Source: G965262015 sp965262015
Lineage (GTDB): Bacteria > Spirochaetota > Leptospiria > Turneriellales > CBDBES01
Length of the DNA: 64,000 nucleotides
Reading direction: 5' to 3'
NCBI GenBank assembly: GCA_965262015.1
Contig: OZ253494.1
Location: 1,116,001 to 1,180,000, forward strand
The position numbers and the translations under genes are program-made. Below are positions 54,927 through 62,288 of this stretch, piece by piece. The notes under the pieces were generated by a model, which saw nothing but the letters and a program-made list of their open reading frames with translations, was not told the origin of the DNA and did no database searches. Position 1 is the first letter of the stretch, and every line of letters starts with the position of its first letter.

Positions 54927-56504
54927 TTACATTCCTTTATACAATAAATCAATGGCTTTAAATAAAGCACGCAGCTTATTGTCTATTTCTTGTTCTTCCC
55001 CTGTAATACTTGAATCAGCAACAATCCCTCCTCCAGCTTGCAAATAAAGTACCTGTTCTTTTACTATCATTGTACGTAATGCAATAGCAGTATCCATATC
55101 ATGATTAAAATTAATATAGCCAATTACTCCAGAATATAATCCTCTAGTTTCCTTTTCTAGTTCATCAATAATTTGCATGGCACGCACTTTGGGTGCTCCT
55201 GAAACAGTACCTGCAGGAAAAGTGGCTCGTAAACAATCTAATACATCCTGACCTGGTTTAAGCTCTCCTACCACATTAGAAACAATATGCATAACATGTG
55301 AATACTTGTCAATTTGCATATATTCATCTACTTTAACAGAACCATAAGTAGCAACTTTCCCTAGATCATTTCTACCAAGATCAACTAACATAATATGTTC
55401 AGCTTGCTCTTTAGGATCTTGTAACAGTTTTTCCTCTAAAGATATATCTTCTTTAGAGTTTTTACCTCGTTGAATAGTGCCTGCAATAGGTCTGATGATT
55501 ACCTTGTTTGATACTTTTTTTACTAGAATCTCAGGAGAACTACCTATCACAACGCAGTGCGGATCGAAGTTAAGATAAAACATATATGGACTAGGATTAG
55601 TAACTCGCAAAGCCCGGTATAACCAAAATGGATCATGTTTATACTCACCAGAGTATCGTTTAGAAAGCACTACTTGAAAAATATCGCCCCCATATATATA
55701 TTCTTTTGCCTTGTGGATCATATTAGCATATTCAGATGACGTCATGTTAACTTTCCAATCCATTGTATCAGAGATACTCTGATCTCGATCACCTTGTTTA
55801 TCGCTTGGACTATATTGTTCCCATGGTAAGCCTAAATTCAAATACTCTTGCAAAAATACATCAGAAGTAAGAGTATCACTCAAGCCTGCTATGCTTTCAG
55901 TAGCTTCGTCATATTTATACTGCAGGAACTTATCACTAGGTAAAGAATCGAGAGGTAAAAAAATATTAGCGATTATTTTTACTACCCCTCTGGTATGATC
56001 TAACCAAATTAATAACTTAGGAAAAACAAACATAATATCAAATATATCTAGAGGATCAGATTTGTTTTTATTTACAGACGTAGATTCATAATAATGAATC
56101 ATATCATATGTACAAAAACCAATGATACCCGCATAGAAACCAGCTAATTCATCAGATTCATATAAATGATGTTGTGCAATAGCCTCTCGCAAAGCATTTA
56201 GGGGATCTAATGCCGTTAATGAACTTGTAGTGCCAGTAGCATACTTAATTGAAAATATACCATCTTTACCAATCAAGATTTTTTCAGATTCTATACCTAT
56301 GTAACTATACTGCCCACGAGATTCACCACCAACTACAGATTCTAGTAAAAAAGAATATGATTTTTTCCATGCACCAGATTTTAAATACAGGCTAACAGGC
56401 GAATCTAAATCATAAACAAAATCTCTATAAATAGGTATAACATTATACCCCTGCTTGGCAATAGTCTGAACCTCGTCACGACTTAAAGAAAAAGAATAAT
56501 GCAT
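54927..56504 (-). CDS. trpE: Anthranilate synthase component I
   Basis: This 525-residue chorismate-utilising enzyme has an N-terminal segment DLDSPVSLYLK (about residues 32-42) of the kind that binds feedback tryptophan in TrpE. The catalytic C-terminal half has GGDIFQVVLSKRY, IRPIAGTIQRGK, LGRNDLGKVATYG, MHIVSNVVGEL and FPAGTVSGAPKVRAM. Length and the N-terminal motif favour TrpE over PabB, but a PabB role is possible because no other trp genes are close. It is followed by trpG and preceded 4 bases earlier by the DUF4340 gene on the same strand. Confidence 0.88.
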   Translation of the reverse strand: MHYSFSLSRDEVQTIAKQGYNVIPIYRDFVYDLDSPVSLYLKSGAWKKSYSFLLESVVGGESRGQYSYIGIESEKILIGKDGIFSIKYATGTTSSLTALDPLNALREAIAQHHLYESDELAGFYAGIIGFCTYDMIHYYESTSVNKNKSDPLDIFDIMFVFPKLLIWLDHTRGVVKIIANIFLPLDSLPSDKFLQYKYDEATESIAGLSDTLTSDVFLQEYLNLGLPWEQYSPSDKQGDRDQSISDTMDWKVNMTSSEYANMIHKAKEYIYGGDIFQVVLSKRYSGEYKHDPFWLYRALRVTNPSPYMFYLNFDPHCVVIGSSPEILVKKVSNKVIIRPIAGTIQRGKNSKEDISLEEKLLQDPKEQAEHIMLVDLGRNDLGKVATYGSVKVDEYMQIDKYSHVMHIVSNVVGELKPGQDVLDCLRATFPAGTVSGAPKVRAMQIIDELEKETRGLYSGVIGYINFNHDMDTAIALRTMIVKEQVLYLQAGGGIVADSSITGEEQEIDNKLRALFKAIDLLYKGM

Positions 56505-56508
56505 TGCA

Positions 56509-57570
56509 CTATTTTGCAGGAGTTTTACTGATGTATTGTATAAAACGCTCTATTTGCTTTAAACCTCTTTGTGCAGAGCGAAAACCTTGAACGCTCGCAA
56601 AGCCACTATGGTACATGCCCTGTACATAGAAAGCATGGTTGACTTTAGAGGCCTTACTACGAGATTTCTGATGAGTAGTACGTTCCATTGCATAGATAGA
56701 AAAGACATCAACTTCGTCTTCATCAATCCATATACCTACCTTGATAATGGGTGAATCAGGCAAACGAACAGGAACATTAGTTAGCTTTGTGTTACTTTCA
56801 AAATTAACATGAAGTTCTAATAGACTGTATACAAAACGTGATATGGTTCGATGAGTTAATCTTTCATCATGTTTTACAAACCACAACTGTTTTGAGTTTT
56901 TACTTTTATCCATAGCACGTTTAACTTCAAATTTATTGTCAAAGGGCTTGATATTTTTAGCTAAATAGGGATAATCAGTTAAGAAATTAATATCTGGCTG
57001 AATAATAAGCTTATTCACCTTTGTGTTGTCTAGAACAAAGGCTTGTTTATTTATCCAATTTTCTAGCCCTCTTTTAAGAGCATGCAGTGCATATGTCTTA
57101 ATAACATATGCCTCATTCTTCATAGAGACATAGACATTTTTTTGGTCAAAAGTTGTGCCGCCAATACATAGCTTATTCTCCACATCCGTTACTAAAATCA
57201 AGTAACTCTTACATTCTTCTATGCCATATTCTGATCGCTTCTCTTGTGCATTGTGTATTTGAGTTTCGTATTTAATATCTAAGAGATTTTGTAATAAGCG
57301 ATTTACTCTAGGTTTTCCATAGAATATAGTTGGTTTGTTATTTCTCAAAAATTTTATCTGATATAACTGACCGTAAACAGCATGAGGATTTGACGCTATT
57401 TCAATACCATAATGATGATTTTTATCTTGAAATTCAATTGAGTGCAATTCATCATACGAATAACTAAATAAACTATGTCTTCTATCTAGATTGGCATAAG
57501 GTAATAAAATAATACCTAGTACAATCATAACCAGTACAACAATTAACAAAGCAACCTGGTTTTTTTTCAT
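56509..57570 (-). CDS. DUF4340-type membrane-anchored protein
   Basis: This 353-residue protein has an N-terminal membrane helix (KKNQVALLIVVLVMIVLGIILLPY) and a periplasmic beta-rich body. Patterns such as LHSIEF, LLDIKYETQI, YLILVTDV and TFDQKNVYVSMKNEAYVIKTY fit the DUF4340 family. In some bacteria such proteins accompany Gld-type ABC transporters, but none is adjacent here. It lies between rplU and trpE on the same strand and is probably co-transcribed with them. Function is unknown. Confidence 0.65.
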   Translation of the reverse strand: MKKNQVALLIVVLVMIVLGIILLPYANLDRRHSLFSYSYDELHSIEFQDKNHHYGIEIASNPHAVYGQLYQIKFLRNNKPTIFYGKPRVNRLLQNLLDIKYETQIHNAQEKRSEYGIEECKSYLILVTDVENKLCIGGTTFDQKNVYVSMKNEAYVIKTYALHALKRGLENWINKQAFVLDNTKVNKLIIQPDINFLTDYPYLAKNIKPFDNKFEVKRAMDKSKNSKQLWFVKHDERLTHRTISRFVYSLLELHVNFESNTKLTNVPVRLPDSPIIKVGIWIDEDEVDVFSIYAMERTTHQKSRSKASKVNHAFYVQGMYHSGFASVQGFRSAQRGLKQIERFIQYISKTPAK

Positions 57571-57598
57571 AAGAAAAGTAGTTATTAGTCAAATAAGA

Positions 57599-57922
57599 TT
57601 AGTTAGACCCACTGGCTTGGATAGAAAGCACTTCAAGCTTATGATATGCCTGACGATGCCCCCATTGCCTATAATAATTTTTTCTACGCTTATATTTGAA
57701 ACCATGAATTTTTTTAGCTTTAATTTCTTCTATAATCTTTGCTTTTACAACCATTCCATTAATATAAGGCTTACCTATTTTCATATTATTCTCATCTCGA
57801 AAAAATAACACTGTTGAAATAGATATTTCACTACCTATTTCATGTGGTAATAACTCAGCATAAAAAATTTGCTTAGGCTCTACCGTATACTGTTTTTTAC
57901 CAAGATCAATAATCGCTTGCAT
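57599..57922 (-). CDS. rplU: 50S ribosomal protein L21
   Basis: This 107-residue protein matches L21: AIIDLGKKQYTVEPKQIFYA, then KIGKPYINGMVVKAKIIEEI and KIHGFKYKRRKNYYRQWGHR, which is the rRNA-contacting tail. Length is normal. The usual partner rpmA (L27) does not follow; the DUF4340 gene does. A candidate promoter sits directly upstream. Confidence 0.95.
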   Translation of the reverse strand: MQAIIDLGKKQYTVEPKQIFYAELLPHEIGSEISISTVLFFRDENNMKIGKPYINGMVVKAKIIEEIKAKKIHGFKYKRRKNYYRQWGHRQAYHKLEVLSIQASGSN

Positions 57923-57931
57923 GTATAGTTT

Positions 57932-57961
57932 AGTGTAAAATAGAACTTGTCAAGTAGTCAA
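57932..57961 (-). promoter_or_regulatory. Candidate promoter for rplU
   Basis: On the minus strand TTGACT (57961-57956) and TACACT (57937-57932) are 18 bases apart, ending 9 bases before the rplU start codon. An overlapping TTGACA (57953-57948) lacks a well-spaced -10 box. The leader would be very short, which lowers confidence. Confidence 0.3.
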
Positions 57962-58083
57962 TTATTTTTTTATCCATACCCATAAACAAGGTAGAAAGTT
58001 GTATATCTTCTATTATGAAGTACAAAACTTATATACGAAAAATGTTAAAGTAATGTTAATCTATATTCTTTCTCTTTTACCAA

Positions 58084-59578
58084 TTATTCATCACTACCAT
58101 ATTGACCAGAAATTTTATCCACTAGACCATAAGCTTCACGGCTAGAGCTATCTCCAACAAATACATTTTTACCTGTTATATCTGCTAGATGATCAGATAG
58201 ATCATCATTAATACCTATCATCAGATTAGGATCTGCGATCTGTTGATTAAATTTGAATGTCCTTAGAAATGCACTCTCAATAGCCTCTTTAAAAGTTTTA
58301 CCACCAATAGTAGCCTTCAATTTGTTGCCAAACACATCGTCCGTGTCCCCGTCCATGTCCTCGTCGTTTACATCTGTGTATAGGAATTTAACTTCTAGTT
58401 CTTTAGATGTCCCATCAGAAGTATAAGCACTGTTACTGTCGATACTAACAGATACTGTATAGCTACTAGGTCCAAAATGATCTCGTTGTACTTGTATTGT
58501 AGTACTGTCTGGACATCTATGTGGATCGAAACGGAATGTAGTTTTTCGCCCGCCTGCTGGAATCTTAACCTCTATCGTTGCTTTTGTTGTAGTTGTTGTA
58601 GTTGTTGTCTCAACTTTAGTAATCTCAACTGTAGTAGTGTCAACTATAGTTTCAATCAAACCATTAATAAAACCATTAGCAATAAACTGCTCCAACATAC
58701 TAGCAGATGACTTAATAGCAGATGGCTCGCTTATGAATTTAAAGGAATAAAAATCAGCGTCCAAATAACGCGAAGGACCATCTGCATCTGATAACCTATT
58801 ACAACTCATCAACTTACCCCTGATCTCCGCCTTAGCGGTGGAGTCGCTGAGATCAGCATCGGTAAGACTATCCACGGCATCCACGATATTAATGTCAGCG
58901 TTATCACGCCTAACATCTTCGAAGACGGCAGTAATTTGCGGGGTTTCCCTATATACCAGGCCACGCCCGCCACTACCGTCATTGTTGTGTACCTCCCAAC
59001 TTAAAGTAACTGTCAAAGGGCTGTCTTCTGCAACATCTCTTGTTACTACGTACCTAGGTAAATAATCACTTTTTATTGTATTTTTTATTTCTATGTCATC
59101 ATCGGGATCACAATTTGGGATAGCACACTCTAAACTTAGTGTGACCCTTGGTAGGTTGCTGCCATCTGTGGGGTTGCTGCCATCTGTGGGATTGCTGCCA
59201 TCTGTGGGATTGCTGCCATCTGTGGGATTGCTGCCATCTGTGGGATTGCTGCCATCTGTGGGATTGCTGCCATCTGTGGGATTGCTGCCATCTGTGGGAT
59301 TACTGCCATCTGTGGGGTTGCTGCCATCTGTGGGGTTGCTGCCATCTGTGGGGTTGCTGCCATCTGTGGGGTTGCTGCCATCTGTGGGGTTGCTGCCATC
59401 TGTGGGGTTGCTGCCATCTGTGGGGTTGCTGCCATCTGTGGGATTGCTGCCATCTGTGGGGTTGCTGCCATCCGCTGGATTGCTAGCATCCCCTGGACTG
59501 CAATGTGTAAAAAAACAAACAGTTATTAGTAAGCCATAAAGTAACTGGTAAAAGTATCTATGTGTGGTGTGGTGTCAT
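58084..59578 (-). CDS. Repeat-bearing lipoprotein; start codon out of frame with the body
   Basis: One frame is open from about 59574 down to the stop at 58084 (496 codons) but contains no ATG, GTG or TTG until TTG 59016. Its N-terminus reads as a lipoprotein signal (FYQLLYGLLITVCFFTHCS, lipobox F-T-H-C), then about 18 copies of T-D-G-S-N-P. A beta-rich body of about 350 residues follows, with an eight-threonine run. The only upstream ATG (59578-59576) is one frame off and stops after five codons. Between ATG and signal lies ACACC ACACC ACACA; adding one 5-base unit would join them. So this is either phase-variable and off, or a pseudogene. Confidence 0.6.
59157..59484 (-). repeat. 18-bp tandem repeat (17 near-identical units plus a variant)
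   Basis: From 59161 to 59466 the unit GCCATCTGTGGGGTTGCT repeats 17 times with almost only one variable base (GGGG or GGGA), then a diverged unit follows. On the minus strand it encodes (T-D-G-S-N-P)n in the lipoprotein frame. All frames through it are open, which creates spurious ORFs on both strands. The near identity of the units indicates recent expansion or frequent homogenisation. Confidence 0.95.
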
Positions 59579-60094
59579 AGAGGGAATAATGTATTTTATG
59601 TGCTTACAAAATCAATACTTTTTTTAAAAAAGTTGTGAAGTTAAATTCAGCTCTGGACATTTTAAAGTATTTATAATCCGTTCATCCTAACTAATAAGAT
59701 TAACAGCTATGTTGTGGTTGCGGTAGAACGATATCTTGGAAGATATGACCATCTCTAATCTATAAGCAAAAACATTAAAAGATTCATGGAAATATTTATT
59801 TTCTCGATCAAACAACTAAGAATATATTTTAACAGAAAAACAGATTGTCTGACATTAAAACAAAAACAATATTTAGATCTTATATTATAATCAATAACAT
59901 ATATAGGCTATCTTTATAAGGAAGAATGGCTAATCCAGGTCTATGTTGTCCATAGCTACCATTAACTCTCTAAAAATATATAATCCTTCAATAAAATTAC
60001 TTGCTGGTGTGATTGTATTTCAGAGTCTGAACGATTGTAGTGGATTTTGTGTATGGATGTTTTGTACCATTTATTTACCACTTAAGTAGAAAAT
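59579..60094. other. Intergenic region with no intact gene; usual infC position is vacant
   Basis: Between the lipoprotein start and rpmI there is no intact ORF. About 330 bases are the IS remnant described separately. The last 110 bases before rpmI are AT-rich and should hold its promoter or leader. In many bacteria infC (initiation factor 3) lies immediately upstream of rpmI-rplT, and no trace of it is visible here. Confidence 0.5.
59651..59980 (+). mobile_element. Miniature IS30-like remnant (copy C)
   Basis: The segment CGATCAAACAACTAAGAATA and the following 150 bases match the reverse complement of copy A at 21.2-21.4 kb (CTATCAAACAACTAAGAAGA). Shared features include GATCTTATATTATAATCAAT versus GATCTTGTACTATGATCAAT. 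The first part, including ACGATATCTTGGAAGATATG, matches copy B at 36.65 kb. Frames are broken and no complete transposase remains. It is inserted just upstream of rpmI. Confidence 0.65.
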
Positions 60095-60274
60095 ATGAAG
60101 ACAAATCGTTCCATTGCAAAGAGATTCCGGAAAACTGCCTCGGGCAAGTTGAAGAGAGCCCAAGGCAATAAAAGTCACCTTTTGTCAAAGAAAAGTTCTA
60201 AAAGAAAGGCTAGATTAGGAAAGACTGTTTATCTTAGTAAGACAATGTCTGCAAAGATGAATCAGGTCTTATAG
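60095..60274 (+). CDS. rpmI: 50S ribosomal protein L35
   Basis: This short gene encodes 59 residues: MKTNRSIAKRFRKTASGKLK, then RAQGNKSHLLSKKSSKRKARL and a basic tail ending MNQVL. The K-R-F-R-K-T-A-S-G-K motif and AGxxHLLxKKSxKRKxRL pattern are diagnostic of L35. Length is slightly below the usual 64-66. It is followed 9 bases later by rplT, the normal gene order. Confidence 0.93.
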   Translation: MKTNRSIAKRFRKTASGKLKRAQGNKSHLLSKKSSKRKARLGKTVYLSKTMSAKMNQVL

Positions 60275-60283
60275 GTAATTATC

Positions 60284-60631
60284 ATGAGAGCAGTAAATGG
60301 TACCGTCCATCGTAAACGTCGAGCAAAAGTTTTAAAGCAAGCTAAAGGCTTTCGTGGTGGTCGTAAAAGACTTTATAGAACAGCTAAGAATGCTGTGATG
60401 AAGTCTGGCTTATGGGCTTATCGGGATAGAAGGCAAAAAAAACGTTTTTTCCGACGACTTTGGATTACCCGTATTAATGCAGCATGTAGACAAGAAGGAC
60501 TGTCTTATTCTATTTTTATGAAGTATTTAAAAGATAATAATATAGAACTCAATCGCAAAGTTTTGAGTGAGATGGCAATCAATAATGTAGAAGCCTTTCG
60601 TTTTATAGTGAAGTCTGTTACTAATAAATAA
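60284..60631 (+). CDS. rplT: 50S ribosomal protein L20
   Basis: This 115-residue protein matches L20: HRKRRAKVLKQAKGFRGGRK, RLYRTAKNAVMKSGLWAYRD, RRQKKRFFRRLWITRINAAC and YSIFMKYLKDNNIELNRKVL. In many bacteria L20 binds 23S rRNA early in assembly and represses its own operon by binding the rpmI-rplT leader. The length is normal. The next gene downstream is convergent and 180 bases away. Confidence 0.95.
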   Translation: MRAVNGTVHRKRRAKVLKQAKGFRGGRKRLYRTAKNAVMKSGLWAYRDRRQKKRFFRRLWITRINAACRQEGLSYSIFMKYLKDNNIELNRKVLSEMAINNVEAFRFIVKSVTNK

Positions 60632-60811
60632 CATACCTCTTGAACTGAGTAATCCTACCAGTGTCATTGCTTGTTTACTTAAATGCTTAGTATAATAATT
60701 TTCCCCTTTTAGTAAGCTTTGGGGGGAAGGCCATTGCATAGTTTATTATAATAGGCATGCTTTCATGCTCCTCAGAAACGATTCAATACCATCCTTCAGA
60801 GATAAGGTAAT

Positions 60812-61216
60812 CTAATTTTCTGGATGGTTTACTGTAGCTTGCTTATTAACTGCAACAATGTTTTTCTTTGCTATATCCAATAACTCTTTAGGTGTTTTAT
60901 CTGGAACAGCATCTTTACCAGCTATACCTACCAATATCTCCTGGAAATAGCGTAGTGTAGGTTCATCATTCATAATACACTCCCATGTTGCTTTTAACTG
61001 CTCGGTTACACCGCCGTGCTCATAAAATAAGTCAGAAAACTGGAGTAATTCATCATGTGAAATAGCTAGTTTTTGCGTAACACCATTAAACACGGTGCTT
61101 CTACGGTGATTTAGAAGCACGCTTGCGAAATATGCCGTCATATTGGCATTTTTTTCTTCTTTTTCTGGATCTGGATAATTTTTGGACTGGTTATTTGTGA
61201 TTATAAGGTTGGTCAT
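60812..61216 (-). CDS. Hypothetical 134-residue protein
   Basis: The predicted product is soluble and mostly helical, with no signal peptide, membrane helix or recognisable motif. Parts such as HDELLQFSDLFYEHGGVTEQ and TLRYFQEILVGIAGKDAVPD look structured. An excellent ribosome binding site (AGAAGGAG) sits 6 bases before ATG 61216, supporting translation. It lies 102 bases after the sigma-factor gene on the same strand and may be co-regulated with it. I do not recognise the family. Confidence 0.65.
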   Translation of the reverse strand: MTNLIITNNQSKNYPDPEKEEKNANMTAYFASVLLNHRRSTVFNGVTQKLAISHDELLQFSDLFYEHGGVTEQLKATWECIMNDEPTLRYFQEILVGIAGKDAVPDKTPKELLDIAKKNIVAVNKQATVNHPEN

Positions 61217-61318
61217 AGGTTCTCCTTCTAAATGTGGTAAGATTACTTATTAAGACTTTAATATTTAAAATAGTACAACACTATTTTTACATATTTAATA
61301 AATTTAATGGTAAAATTA

Positions 61319-62257
61319 TTAAATCTTAATTTTATTTACAATACGCAATAGTTGTACAGATAAAATGCTTTCTTTAATCCCTATTAATTGGCTAACATAT
61401 TTATAAGGTATCCGATAGGAAATATTATGTTTTTTATGTTGGTCAACTACATGGACATGTTTATTAATTTTCTTAGACATGTCGTGAATTAATTCTATTA
61501 TGTGTGCAGGTATTGCAGGATGGTAGTATGAGTCACTCCATTCTTTTTCTTCACGAGGCCACTCAGAATTATTTTGGAAAAGTCTGTATACATATCTGCG
61601 TAAATCTTCTACCTTCTGGAAGGTAGAAGTGAGTTTATCTTCTTCTTCTTGTAATTTATTGATTTTTTTCAAAGCAACTTCCTTTAACTTAGCAATTTCT
61701 AATGTAATTTGATCCGTAGATATTTGACAGTGCTTAGCTAACCACTCTATATCTTGAGCCTTAAAATCAAAAAAATGTACATAGGATAATTTGAATATTA
61801 CCCTTTCTTGTATCTTTAGATCATCTAAATTATCTATAAATTTATCCCAATCTTTCGTATCAACATTAATCTTTTGATCAATGGTATCAGGAAAGTCCTC
61901 AATGGAATTTTGTAAACTACCACTCTCTGCAATATATCCGTATGTTTCTGTAAAAACTTCTTGCTTACGACTTCTGAGAAAATCAATACTCAAATTGCGT
62001 AAAACAGAAAAAAACCAGGTACTAAACTTTGCTTTCCCCCTAAAACTTGACAGTCTATTACCATTATAAAGGTGTTCAATAACATATAAATAAAACTCCC
62101 CTGCTTCATACTGGTTACTCTGTAAATATTTTTTAGGAAAAGTATAAATATAGTTAGAATATAATTCGATAAATTTAGCTGTTGCTGAACTACTCCCATT
62201 TTGGATTTGTTTAATCAGAAATCCTACCTCTTTTTCTAAGTCTGTTACACTTTGCAC
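61319..62257 (-). CDS. Sigma-70 family (ECF-like) sigma factor with an extended C-terminus
   Basis: The 312-residue protein has a convincing region 2: ATAKFIELYSNYIYTFPKKY, then SFRGKAKFSTWFFSVLRNLSIDFLRSRK, which covers the core-binding and -10 recognition helices. The FSTWFFSVLRN helix is ECF-like. Region 4 is much less clear (QERVIFKLSYVHFFDFKAQDIEWLAKHCQI). About 110 extra residues follow that do not resemble sigma domains. It begins 31 bases after glmS on the same strand. No anti-sigma factor is adjacent, unless the 134-residue protein downstream has that role, which is speculation. Confidence 0.75.
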   Translation of the reverse strand: MQSVTDLEKEVGFLIKQIQNGSSSATAKFIELYSNYIYTFPKKYLQSNQYEAGEFYLYVIEHLYNGNRLSSFRGKAKFSTWFFSVLRNLSIDFLRSRKQEVFTETYGYIAESGSLQNSIEDFPDTIDQKINVDTKDWDKFIDNLDDLKIQERVIFKLSYVHFFDFKAQDIEWLAKHCQISTDQITLEIAKLKEVALKKINKLQEEEDKLTSTFQKVEDLRRYVYRLFQNNSEWPREEKEWSDSYYHPAIPAHIIELIHDMSKKINKHVHVVDQHKKHNISYRIPYKYVSQLIGIKESILSVQLLRIVNKIKI

Positions 62258-62288
62258 TTAATTCTCCTCTTTGAAAAATAGCTCTTAC

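Noticed and set aside
59161..59466. CRISPR array
   Set aside because: The 18-base units are directly abutting with no spacers, and there are no cas genes.
59093..59539. ORFs on both strands through the 18-bp array (PSVGLL, CHLWGC and MAATPQ repeats)
   Set aside because: An 18-base repeat without stops keeps every frame open. Only the minus-strand TDGSNP frame connects to a lipoprotein signal and a non-repetitive domain.
60632..60811. Possible small gene or RNA between rplT and the 134-residue gene
   Set aside because: Only a weak hairpin (TTCCCC 60701-60706 with GGGGAA 60723-60728) and an antisense ORF overlapping rplT are present; no supported gene.
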